Made by a program: the position numbers and the translations under genes. From Candidatus Schekmanbacteria bacterium (GTDB taxonomy: Bacteria; CSSED10-310; JACPHN01): a DNA stretch of 40,850 nt. Under the pieces are notes generated by a model. The model was not told where the DNA came from. It saw only the letters and a program-made list of their open reading frames with translations, and made no database searches. Position 1 is the stretch's first letter. Each line of letters starts with the position of its first letter. This document shows positions 16,208 through 24,032 of this stretch, piece by piece. The stretch lies in NCBI GenBank assembly GCA_016188575.1, contig JACPHN010000134.1:1-40850 (forward strand), read 5' to 3'.

Positions 16208-18724
16208 GTGTTTGTGGGCGAAATACGGGACTCCGATTCGGCATCGCGCGGCTGGATCGCCATGGCGGGCTTGATCATCGTCGTCACCGCGGCGACCAGA
16301 TTCTACGACCTGGGCAGTAGACCCTATCACCACGACGAAAGTCTACATGCCAAGTTCTCGTACCAGCTTTTCCGTGGCGAAGGGTACCGCTACGACCCCG
16401 TGTACCATGGGCCACTACTGTACCACCTGACGGCGCTTACATTCTTCCTGTTTGGAGATTCAGACACAACGGCGAGGCTTTATCCGGCGTTGACGGGATT
16501 GCTTCTGGTGTGTCTCATACTTTATTCCAGAAGGGAGATTGGCGACGCACAGTCGGTTTTTTGTGCCGCACTAGTTGCATTATCTCCGACCTGCATGTAC
16601 TATTCACGTTTCGCAAGAAATGATATCCCGGTAGCGTTATATAGCCTGGGAATTGTGATATTTGGGCATCGCTACTTTTATAAAAAGAGAGCGAATGATC
16701 TAAGACTTGTTGCAGTATGTATGGCACTGTCATTTACAGCGAAAGAGAACACATATATTACTATATTCATATTTGCTACCTTCATTGGCTTGATGTTATC
16801 AAAACAGTTGGTTTTCGGCAGCGTGCGTCCCATGGCTAATACTCGTTCCTTAATTCGTGAGCTATGGCCGGATTTCTTGTCTGCTGGCGCGATTTTTGCA
16901 GTCATATACATTTTGCTTTTCTCTACATTCCTGACTAATCCTTGGGGTGTATGGGAGGGCGTGACAGGCCTAAAATACTGGTTGGGACAACAAAAGCAAC
17001 CGCGCATTCCGGGTCCATGGTGGTACTACGTTCCTCTGCTCGTAGTCTATGAACTGCCCGCTGTATGCCTTACGATTATCGGAAGCATCGTAATGAGGAG
17101 ATTTGACTTACTTCGACTCCTTATGGTTCACTGGACGGTGCTGAGTTTCGCTATGTACAGTTGGGCTAATGAAAAGGTTCCATGGCTCGGCGTTCACATA
17201 GTTGTACCGATGCTTTTGGTAGCGGGGATATTCATCGGCGACTGCTACGAGTTCGGCAAACGACACACCAGACGAGCTGCTATTGTATGTATTGTGGCGT
17301 CTGTTATATTCTGCTCACACGCGGGCGTTCCAGTGAATTTTAGAAGTGGCGCCGATCCTAAAGAAATGATGGTATTCGTGCAAACTACGGACGAAGTAAA
17401 CAGAATAATTAACGAGATAGAGGATTGGTCTTTCAAGCTAAGTACGGGACTGGATACCAAGATTGTTGTGCAAAGTATTGCCAGTTGGCCGCTCAGTTGG
17501 CATTTGCGGCACTATACAAATGTTAGCTATCCTGCAACAGTCGGCTATTCGGATGCTCCGATTCTTGTCTTGGACTATGAGAAACGCTCTCAACTTGATC
17601 CGGCTTTTAACGATGAGTACGTGAAACGGCGCTACCCGCTACGCGCCTGGTGGACGCCGGAGTGGTCAAAGCTGACACTTCACGGCGCCTGGCGGTACGT
17701 AGTGTACCGAGAGACGTTCAGCCCGACGGGTAGCAGCGACATTTACCTGGCGATTCGCAAGGATCTCTTTCCTGTGGCCACCGTCACCTCTGCCCAACGG
17801 GGAGCGACTGCCGCTTCGGCAGGGGAGGCGGCAGGCGTGGACCAGGATGGTCCAGGTGAGGCGGTGAAGGCCGTGGGTATGCTCCGCCTCGGCTGGACAG
17901 CCGATGGCTCCGGTTTCCCTGGGGGTGGATTTTCTGAGCCGCATGATATTGCCGTAGGGCCTGACGGCACGATTGTAGTCGCCGACAGCGGCAAGAATCG
18001 CGTCATCGTGCTCAGCGCAGATGGGACGTGGCGGCGCGCGATTGGTGAGAAGGGCTCGGGTCCTCTGCAGTTCAGCGCCCCACAGGGGGTTGCCGTGGAC
18101 TCGGGGGGAACTATCTTCGTGGCTGACACCTGGAATCACCGGGTGCACGCAATCGGTGCTTCCGGGGACACGAGCTGGATTCATGGTCCGAAGCTGAGGG
18201 ACGAAGGAAACTATTTCGGTCCTCGCGATGTGCTCGTCGCTTCGAACGGGGAGATCCTGGTCAGCGATACGGGCAACCGGCGCATTCATGTTCTCTCGCC
18301 GCATGGCGACCTACTTCGCAGTATGGGGGGGGAAGGGAAATCTCCGGGGCGGCTGATCGAGTCTGTGGGGCTTGCTAGTGACGACGATGGCAGTATCTAC
18401 GTCGCGGATACTGGCAACCAGCGTATCCAAGTGCTTGATCCGAAGGGAACGTTCCTCAGGGAGTTTCCGGCCAGGGGATGGGAGGAGTACTACACAGAAC
18501 CATACCTTGCGTTGGATGAAGAGCGCGGAATTCTTGTGGCGTCTGACAGCAAGAACAACAGGCTCGTTGTGTATTCCTCGGCGGGAAGGTACCTGCGAGA
18601 CATCTCGAAGTTCGAGGGGGGGAGCTTGTTGAATCCCACAGGAGTAGCTGTCGACAATGGTGGTGGGTTGGTTGTTGCTGACTCCAGGCATAACCGCATC
18701 CTGCGTTTCGAGCCGGGTTGGTAG
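16208..18724 (+). CDS. GT-C membrane glycosyltransferase-like protein (TIGR03663/Agl23-like) fused to NHL beta-propeller
   Basis: Starting at GTG 16208 (AAGGGGCG upstream), 838 residues. Residues 1-540 form a polytopic membrane protein with the GT-C hallmark acidic pair in the first loop (YHHDESLHAKFSYQLFRGEG), followed by YDPVYHGPLLYHL, YYSRFARNDIP, FTAKENTYIT and EKVPWLGVHIVVPMLL. This pattern fits the TIGR03663 family, which relates to dolichol-phosphate-sugar transferases and the archaeal Agl23 proteins. From about residue 561 there are six NHL repeats, each with a core like GVAVDSGGTIFVADTWNHRV or LVSDTGNRRIHVL, making a six-bladed propeller presumably on the outside. The substrate is unknown. 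The middle of the gene (about 16,520-17,620) is much richer in A+T than either end. Family assignment is from motif memory; the propeller is clear. Confidence 0.8.
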   Translation: MFVGEIRDSDSASRGWIAMAGLIIVVTAATRFYDLGSRPYHHDESLHAKFSYQLFRGEGYRYDPVYHGPLLYHLTALTFFLFGDSDTTARLYPALTGLLLVCLILYSRREIGDAQSVFCAALVALSPTCMYYSRFARNDIPVALYSLGIVIFGHRYFYKKRANDLRLVAVCMALSFTAKENTYITIFIFATFIGLMLSKQLVFGSVRPMANTRSLIRELWPDFLSAGAIFAVIYILLFSTFLTNPWGVWEGVTGLKYWLGQQKQPRIPGPWWYYVPLLVVYELPAVCLTIIGSIVMRRFDLLRLLMVHWTVLSFAMYSWANEKVPWLGVHIVVPMLLVAGIFIGDCYEFGKRHTRRAAIVCIVASVIFCSHAGVPVNFRSGADPKEMMVFVQTTDEVNRIINEIEDWSFKLSTGLDTKIVVQSIASWPLSWHLRHYTNVSYPATVGYSDAPILVLDYEKRSQLDPAFNDEYVKRRYPLRAWWTPEWSKLTLHGAWRYVVYRETFSPTGSSDIYLAIRKDLFPVATVTSAQRGATAASAGEAAGVDQDGPGEAVKAVGMLRLGWTADGSGFPGGGFSEPHDIAVGPDGTIVVADSGKNRVIVLSADGTWRRAIGEKGSGPLQFSAPQGVAVDSGGTIFVADTWNHRVHAIGASGDTSWIHGPKLRDEGNYFGPRDVLVASNGEILVSDTGNRRIHVLSPHGDLLRSMGGEGKSPGRLIESVGLASDDDGSIYVADTGNQRIQVLDPKGTFLREFPARGWEEYYTEPYLALDEERGILVASDSKNNRLVVYSSAGRYLRDISKFEGGSLLNPTGVAVDNGGGLVVADSRHNRILRFEPGW

Positions 18725-18856
18725 CCGCACCTCAGGACCGCGAACGCATTGTGGCTGAGGCGGGGCGTCTTTGCGCAGAATTGGCTGACGCGAGCTCCCC
18801 TTCGCGGCCCTATGCATTCGCGTGCAGAGTTGTGACTAATTGTTCTTCGGCCATGA

Positions 18857-18888
18857 ACGCGTGAGCGTGCACATTCACGGTCATGCGT
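18857..18888. repeat. Imperfect inverted repeat, possible terminator
   Basis: Left arm ACGCGTGAGCGTG and right arm CACGGTCATGCGT pair at 11 of 13 positions around the loop CACATT. It lies 132 bases after the glycosyltransferase stop. The following GTCATTTATGT is only weakly T-rich, so termination is a guess. Confidence 0.4.
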
Positions 18889-19024
18889 GTCATTTATGTC
18901 CCGAAGACTTGTAGGATAGCCTGTGGGCGCCTGCGGTTCTGATGCCGGAAAGGCGCATGGCTCAGGCACCTGACTACGATTGCGCCAGTCGGCAAACATG
19001 GCCCGCTTCTTGCGGGTGAAACTC

Positions 19025-19038
19025 CGGCTAGCTAGCCG
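19025..19038. promoter_or_regulatory. 14-bp perfect palindrome upstream of anchored helical protein gene
   Basis: CGGCTAGCTAGCCG reads the same on both strands. It sits 27 bases upstream of GTG 19066, just before the ribosome-binding site GAGGAGGAGG. Its position and symmetry suit an operator for a dimeric regulator or a leader hairpin. No -35/-10 pair could be assigned with confidence. Confidence 0.35.
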
Positions 19039-19065
19039 TTAGCCAACGAGGAGGAGGAAAGAAGC

Positions 19066-19932
19066 GTGCCGCAACCAGGGACTGAACGGAAGGGTTTCTT
19101 TCTCGTATTTCTGTTGGCCGCTCTTTTCGCAATCGCGGTGGTGTTCGTTCTTTTCTCGCTGCGCCCCCAGCAGGCCATTGTGTCCGAGGAGCAGCCACTC
19201 GGCGCAACACCGGCCTCCCCTATCTTCACTGTGGATCCGGGGGATCGAGGAGAGCCCACAGGGCAAGCGGATGGCGCAAAATCAAGCGCGAGCAGCGCCG
19301 AAAAGGAAGCGGAAGCTGCCGGTGTGCAGCGAGTGGTTGCGGAAAGAAACGCCGCTTCGGCTGCGCAGTTGAGGAAATTCCGGGAGGAAGGGTGGGATGT
19401 CGTTACGGCCGAAGAGCCGAATCCTCAGGTTGGCGCTCTCGAGCCCGGGGCGCTAGCCGAACATGAAGAAGAGGTCCAGCTCCAGTTGCAAACCAATACG
19501 TTTTCTGGGGCCACGCTGGACCGTGTAAGCGAGATCGTCAGGCGCGCGCCGTCGCAGAAGACCCGCTATGTGGCTCTTGAAAACCTGGGCAGAAGCCGTG
19601 ATTTTCGGGCACAGGAACTTCTCGTGGAGTTGTACAGGGAGCTTCCAAGCGGCGAGAGCAGAGAGCAGATCTTACAATATTTCAAGCCTCGCGACGTTGA
19701 CGACGCGGTGGCGACGCTCCTCTTCGAGCAGTTGGCAGATCCGGGGAGCTCTGAGCAGACGAAGCGACAGGCGACCTTTCCGCTTGCGGTGATGGCGATC
19801 GTTGGGCCAGGTGGAGAGCGCGAGGAGCCGCCGACAGAGCTGATGGCGCGAGTTCCAGCAACCTGGCGCGGCGAGTTCAGGAAAATCCATTCGCTACTTG
19901 TTAGCGGGGGCCAGGGGCACCGAGACGAGTAG
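19066..19932 (+). CDS. Membrane-anchored protein with HEAT-like helical domain, function unknown
   Basis: Begins at GTG 19066 after the strong site GAGGAGGAGG; 288 residues. Residues 10-32 (GFFLVFLLAALFAIAVVFVL) form a single membrane anchor. Residues 35-120 are a low-complexity Ala/Glu/Ser linker. Residues 145-280 look all-helical: TLDRVSEIVRRAPSQKTRYV, ALENLGRSRDFRAQELLVEL and DVDDAVATLLFEQLADP, with spacing like HEAT or ARM repeats but too short to assign. The C-terminal part is predicted to face outside, next to a secreted protease encoded 67 bases downstream on the same strand, so the two may act together. I do not recognise a named family. Confidence 0.7.
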   Translation: MPQPGTERKGFFLVFLLAALFAIAVVFVLFSLRPQQAIVSEEQPLGATPASPIFTVDPGDRGEPTGQADGAKSSASSAEKEAEAAGVQRVVAERNAASAAQLRKFREEGWDVVTAEEPNPQVGALEPGALAEHEEEVQLQLQTNTFSGATLDRVSEIVRRAPSQKTRYVALENLGRSRDFRAQELLVELYRELPSGESREQILQYFKPRDVDDAVATLLFEQLADPGSSEQTKRQATFPLAVMAIVGPGGEREEPPTELMARVPATWRGEFRKIHSLLVSGGQGHRDE

Positions 19933-19999
19933 CAACAATCCTGGCAGGGGCGCGATAATCCTTGCGCCTATGGCAGAAGTCGGTAACAGGAGGGACAAC

Positions 20000-21688
20000 G
20001 TGAGCTCAAGAAAATCACTTAGCAACGGTCGCCGTGTTCGGGTTTCTGTTGGCACGTTTCTGTTGGCGATCGGCGCAATCCTGAATGCCGGCAGCGCTGC
20101 TGCTGTGTCACCGTCGCCTGCGAGCACGGAGCTGACCCTGGCTGGCGTAATCAACCCGAGTTTGATCGGCAACTGGTGGCAACTTTATCAGCCCGCGTGG
20201 TGGTGCGTCAAAGGATCGGGAGCCGCCTGCACGAGCGCCGAGCTTGCTGACGCACAGACCTACCGGCAACTGCTCGTACTCCCAACTGGATTCACGACGG
20301 CTGAATACTGGACCTTTCGCAGCGAGTTCACCCGTATGGTTGAGGGGATGAGCGGTGTGAGTAGCGAGCTCTACAGTGCCCACTACAAGGACAAGATCCT
20401 GTATGTCGGCCATTGGGTTGCTGGTGGCGATCTGGGCGCTGCCGACGCTGCCTTTGGGGGAAAGGTCTTTTCCCACCCTATCCGGGGACAGGCACTGACT
20501 TTGCGACAGGACGATGTAATCACAGCCGTGAGCAACTTCAGGGCAAATGTTCTCAGTACGAGCAACCCGTTCGGCGTGATCGTGTTATTCGACAGCCTGG
20601 CTGATGGTGTTACTGCCAATGCGGCTCCTCCAAGCTTTCTTGGGAAGAGCTATGGCATCGCCAAGTGCAACCGCGACGATCTGAACGGCACGTACGTAGC
20701 CGCTCACGAGCTCGCCCACGCGTCGCTAAACTTCCTTGATGAGTATGTAGAAGCCGGTTTTGATGAAATGAGCATTAGCACACTTGACTATCTCACCCCG
20801 CTCGCTGTGCTAGATGGAAGTTGGGGAGGCTGGGTTGATGCCATTGCTGACATTTTTGGTGTCTATGATATCAATGTAAGCGAAATTCTCGCGCATAATG
20901 GCAACGACAACATGGCGACTTCTCGCTACCCGAGCACCGTATCAACAAGCGGCTATTCGGCTAACCCTTATGAATACGAAGGCGGGATGTTCTTCGGCCG
21001 CGGGACATGGCACGATCGCGGAAACAACATTATGAACTCGAATCGCGTAAAGCGCGCTGCGGACGATGGCTTCGCTTACGATCATTCGAGCTCGCAGGAT
21101 CAGGTAGTGGTGCAGGTTTTCGAGCACCCCTGGCAGGCGGGAAGGCCGAATGACCGGCTGCGAAATGCCGGGCCAGTAAGCGACTGGTGGGGCGAGTTCG
21201 GCAGCTCGACGCGAGTCATGATGTTTGACGCGGACAAGAATCACCATTTTCATCCGACGCTTTCATATGTTGTTCAAGTAGGTTGGTATGACCGGCAATG
21301 GAAGACGTGTTGGCAATGGGATGTGATCCCGTACCCGTGCTATGATGATGTATGGACGACGGTCCAAAAGACCGTGTACCCGCAGAAACGGACGCTCGAC
21401 CTCAAGACCAGCAGCCTCTACGGCCTTGCGGGCACCGTGCAGGATGTTCTGTGCTTCCTCGGGGTGGAGGAAGTGAGCACGGGTGGGGGCACCTTCAACC
21501 TTTGCCAGCTCACCGTTGATGAGATGAGCGATGCGTTCTTGCCGACGTTCACCTGGCCAGTTCCCTATCAGGAAGCGTCCGTGCCGGCGACCCAGTGGCT
21601 CACTTCGTACTGGTGGCGGTTCAAGACGACCAATGGTACGGCCACTTCGGGATATACGAGCTGGTCGCGATTTTATCGCTCCCTCTAG
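20000..21688 (+). CDS. Secreted zinc metalloprotease, M64-like
   Basis: Starts at GTG 20000 (AGGAGGG at 19988-19994); 562 residues. The N-terminus MSSRKSLSNGRRVRVSVGTF is followed by LLAIGAILNAGSAAA, a Sec signal peptide. The zinc motif is HELAHASLNFLDEY at residues 236-249: His236, Glu237, His240 and a third-ligand candidate Asp247, matching HExxHxxxxxxDE of IgA-peptidase-like M64 enzymes. Further down, GRGTWHDRGNNIMNSNRVKR resembles the substrate-binding segment with a conserved IM. The C-terminal ~170 residues, rich in Trp and Tyr (YDRQWKTCWQWDVIPYPCYD), have no family I recognise. The substrate is unknown. The protease call rests on the motif; exact family is less certain. Confidence 0.7.
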   Translation: MSSRKSLSNGRRVRVSVGTFLLAIGAILNAGSAAAVSPSPASTELTLAGVINPSLIGNWWQLYQPAWWCVKGSGAACTSAELADAQTYRQLLVLPTGFTTAEYWTFRSEFTRMVEGMSGVSSELYSAHYKDKILYVGHWVAGGDLGAADAAFGGKVFSHPIRGQALTLRQDDVITAVSNFRANVLSTSNPFGVIVLFDSLADGVTANAAPPSFLGKSYGIAKCNRDDLNGTYVAAHELAHASLNFLDEYVEAGFDEMSISTLDYLTPLAVLDGSWGGWVDAIADIFGVYDINVSEILAHNGNDNMATSRYPSTVSTSGYSANPYEYEGGMFFGRGTWHDRGNNIMNSNRVKRAADDGFAYDHSSSQDQVVVQVFEHPWQAGRPNDRLRNAGPVSDWWGEFGSSTRVMMFDADKNHHFHPTLSYVVQVGWYDRQWKTCWQWDVIPYPCYDDVWTTVQKTVYPQKRTLDLKTSSLYGLAGTVQDVLCFLGVEEVSTGGGTFNLCQLTVDEMSDAFLPTFTWPVPYQEASVPATQWLTSYWWRFKTTNGTATSGYTSWSRFYRSL

Positions 21689-21718
21689 GGTGATCTGATC
21701 CGGAGGTACCGCTGAACG

Positions 21719-21743
21719 GGCCGGCCCCAATAGGGGGCCGGCC
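21719..21743 (+). other. Perfect 10-bp GC hairpin just before methyltransferase start
   Basis: Arms 21719-21728 (GGCCGGCCCC) and 21734-21743 pair perfectly around AATAG. It begins 31 bases after the protease stop and ends 5 bases before ATG 21749. No T-run follows, so it may be a terminator core without tail or a structure hiding the ribosome-binding region of the next gene. Confidence 0.55.
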
Positions 21744-21748
21744 GCGCC

Positions 21749-22939
21749 ATGTCGCCTGGCGAGAGTGAAGGATTGGTCAAGCACGTCCCCTATGCTCCGG
21801 GCGCATCCCCGTTGCTGGCCGAGCAGGCCGCGGCATTGGGGCGCCTCGCGTGCAGGCTTGATGACTGCGCGTACGAGGCCATTCAGCTTGACCTGCGCGG
21901 AGCCGCATACTACTTGCGCCCGTATCTCTTCCCGGCCGAGCAGCCTGAGTACGCGAGGCGTGTCGATCGCCTTCCGTCATTGCAGCGCATCTTCCAGCAA
22001 TTCTTCTATCTGGGCCGGTCCGTTTCGGTTGCTGATCTGGTGGCGGCGCTAGGAGACGATGTCGTAGGGACATTGGCAGGCTTGCGCCTGTGCGCACTGG
22101 CCCATGGACGAGCCCGCCTGTCCCCGTGGTATCTGGGGACCTATGACGGCGCGAAGTTCTTTGCGACCTCGCCGCACGCGGCTGCTGGCGATGACTTGGT
22201 CTACGTGGGGACAGAGACGTACTATCTGGTACGCCAAATGGGCGCTGTGCGGGGAGGCGTTCTCGACCTTGGCTGCGGGACTGGGCTCGTCGGCATACTT
22301 GCCGCTCGGCAGAGCTTATGTCGTGAGGTGTGGGCGACTGATGTCAGCCTGCGCGCGTGCTGGGCCGCGGCAACGAACGCCGCGCTCAATGGCATATCGA
22401 CGCCGCACTGCGTGGACTGTGTGGACCTGTATGGGGAGTTCGCCACGCGGAGGTTTGACACCGTAGTTTTCAACCCGCCGTTTGTGATCGTTCCGGATGG
22501 GCTGGATGTGCACGAGGCCATTGCAGGTGGACCGCTGGGGATAGAGCTGGCGGTGCGTGCACTTCGCGAGCTGCCTGCTACTGTCTCGCGGGTGGTGCTA
22601 GTGGCCTGTTCGCCGGGAGATGCAAGCGGTCCCTACCTGCTTGAGGCCGTGCATGAGCTTGCGGCTCTTCGGCCAGAGCTGTCGGGGACAGTAAAGATTT
22701 CCGGGCGCCGCGCATTTGAACCCAATTACTCGAGAGAGTATGCGCAGCGCGTTGCAAAGGGAGTGGGCGCTGATGGCGGCAGAGATCTGGGTTACTTCTC
22801 CGCCGAATTCCACCAGATGTTTCGCGAGCATCTGGCGCGGAACGGCATTACGCACGAGTATGGAGTGAGCATCGACCTGCGCGTTCCGACGGGCTGGTCG
22901 CCAGCGATCCACATCGTTGACACCACCCGACCTGTGTAG
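21749..22939 (+). CDS. Class I SAM-dependent methyltransferase (MTS/PrmC-like fold)
   Basis: Encodes 396 residues. The C-terminal half is a Rossmann methyltransferase: motif I LDLGCGTGLVGILAAR at residues 172-187, motif II WATDVS, and motif IV NPPF at residues 242-245, which is typical of enzymes methylating planar amide or N6-amino nitrogen (PrmC, rRNA and DNA N6 families). The N-terminal ~130 residues form a helical substrate-recognition region (ALGDDVVGTLAGLRLCALAH). A TTG at 21773 (LVKHVPYAPG), preceded by GAAGG, is an alternative start, because ATG 21749 has no visible ribosome-binding site. The substrate is not determinable from sequence. It converges with the next, minus-strand, gene. 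Confidence 0.75.
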   Translation: MSPGESEGLVKHVPYAPGASPLLAEQAAALGRLACRLDDCAYEAIQLDLRGAAYYLRPYLFPAEQPEYARRVDRLPSLQRIFQQFFYLGRSVSVADLVAALGDDVVGTLAGLRLCALAHGRARLSPWYLGTYDGAKFFATSPHAAAGDDLVYVGTETYYLVRQMGAVRGGVLDLGCGTGLVGILAARQSLCREVWATDVSLRACWAAATNAALNGISTPHCVDCVDLYGEFATRRFDTVVFNPPFVIVPDGLDVHEAIAGGPLGIELAVRALRELPATVSRVVLVACSPGDASGPYLLEAVHELAALRPELSGTVKISGRRAFEPNYSREYAQRVAKGVGADGGRDLGYFSAEFHQMFREHLARNGITHEYGVSIDLRVPTGWSPAIHIVDTTRPV

Positions 22940-22968
22940 CGCGCGACAACGAGCTTGCTCGGCGACAG

Positions 22969-23544
22969 TCAGGCTGAGCAGCGCCCCAGTAGCTCCCTCA
23001 TCGGCGGGCTTGTCGCGGCTGAGACCAGCACCGTGAATGGCGATCGCGATTCTGCCGCGTGCTCGACGACTACCGATGACGTCGCGAGGACCCGCGAAAA
23101 AACTTCCATGAGCGCTGGCCGCGCTGCCGCGAAGGTTTCGTTAGTGTTGGGTGCAACGAGACGGTCAAGGACGCGTACTTGGAAGCGGTCGCCGCGGAAA
23201 TGTAGGCGATTCTTCGTGTCTTCTTCGAGCTTGCAACAGACGTCGAGGGCCAAGCGGAGATTCGCGAGGACCTTGGTGTGAGCGTCAGCCAGCGAATCTC
23301 GCTTGGTCGCAAGGCGCATCCCGAGCTGTTCATCCGCTGCATCCATGGCGATATCTAGCTCGTGAGCAATGAGCACGACTCCAGGACCACCATGAACGTG
23401 TCGGTAGTCGGCGACATCAATGAGTAGCGTTTCCGGAAGCCGTTTCTCCCGAATCCAGCGATGGAAAATGGGTATGAGCTCTTCCTGCGTGAAATTTGTG
23501 TCGTCCGCGGCGAAGATCTTGGTCTCTACACGATGCAGGTTCAC
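22969..23544 (-). CDS. Conserved-looking hypothetical downstream of siroheme reductase
   Basis: Starts at GTG 23544; 191 residues, no signal peptide or membrane span. The sequence begins MNLHRVETKIFAADDTNFTQ, then EELIPIFHRWIREKRLPETL and LLIDVADYRHVHGGPGVVLI with AHELDIAMDAADEQLGMRL. The dense His, Asp and Gly pattern in this block looks functionally constrained. Residues 150-185 fold as strand-helix (FAAARPALMEVFSRVLA). It lies 35 bases after the reductase-associated helical fragment and reads in the same direction, so it is probably in that operon. I do not recognise a family. Confidence 0.65.
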   Translation of the reverse strand: MNLHRVETKIFAADDTNFTQEELIPIFHRWIREKRLPETLLIDVADYRHVHGGPGVVLIAHELDIAMDAADEQLGMRLATKRDSLADAHTKVLANLRLALDVCCKLEEDTKNRLHFRGDRFQVRVLDRLVAPNTNETFAAARPALMEVFSRVLATSSVVVEHAAESRSPFTVLVSAATSPPMRELLGRCSA

Positions 23545-23579
23545 GTATCTGCCTCATGGGTGAGAAGGGTAGACCAGAG

Positions 23580-24032
23580 TCAGGCGCGGGAGCGCTGTTG
23601 CATTCGCTCATAGCAAGCATGCGCTCCTTCAATGAAAACCTGAGCCTCTTCTATGCGTTGGTGGGATTGTACCAGAGAAGTCTCAGTCACACTCCCGTCG
23701 AATGCCTTGAATAGATAGTTCGCGAACTTGGCGCCTACGAACCGATCGAGAAACAACCCGGTCTCGCAGAACCTGGTTCTGAATTCAATGATGATTCGCT
23801 CCGGCGCGTCCGGCGAATCGTAAGCGTCTGCCCGAATGAGCGCTTGTGCCGCACTCAGCATGGCCCTCTTGGCCATTGACTCGGCGCCCCGGGCGTCCTG
23901 CTGGTCGAGCAGGAGCTGAGCCTCGAACACCTCACGCTCAGCGGCCGCGAGGCCGAAGACCGCGGAGGACACAACTTCGCCGGCACATTCCCCAACGCCC
24001 ATGTCGCCAATCGTGTACTCGCGCGGTAAGGG
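23580..24032 (-). pseudogene. Helical C-terminal extension of the siroheme reductase, displaced in frame
   Basis: In frame with stop 23580 but not with the reductase. It reads PREYTIGDMGVGECAGEVVS, then a helical domain FGLAAAEREVFEAQLLLDQQ, MLSAAQALIRADAYDSPDAP and FRTRFCETGLFLDRFVGAKF. As I recall, sulfite reductases of some proteobacteria carry this block as a C-terminal extension after a 40-50 residue linker. Here the linker is missing and the block lies one frame off. An ATG at 24002 (MGVGECAGEV) could still start a separate 140-residue protein. The helical domain resembles HEPN-type bundles, but I cannot confirm that. Confidence 0.55.

Larger units (their letters stand above)
18725..19065 (+). 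other. Intergenic region with inverted repeats
   Basis: A 341-base gap without a credible gene; short openings are unsupported. It holds an imperfect 13-bp inverted repeat (18857-18869 with 18876-18888, 11 of 13 pairs), a small CCCGC-GCGGG hairpin (19002-19016), and a 14-bp perfect palindrome directly before the next gene. No tRNA-like cloverleaf was found. It probably holds the end signal of the glycosyltransferase gene and the promoter of the next. Confidence 0.5.

Noticed and set aside
18725-19065. tRNA or small RNA in the gap after the glycosyltransferase-like gene
   Set aside because: No acceptor/anticodon/T-arm set could be folded by eye; only short dyads are seen.
22940-22968. Bidirectional terminator CGAGC-TT-GCTCG between convergent genes
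   Set aside because: The stem is only 5 bp with a 2-base loop and no T-run on either side; too weak to list.
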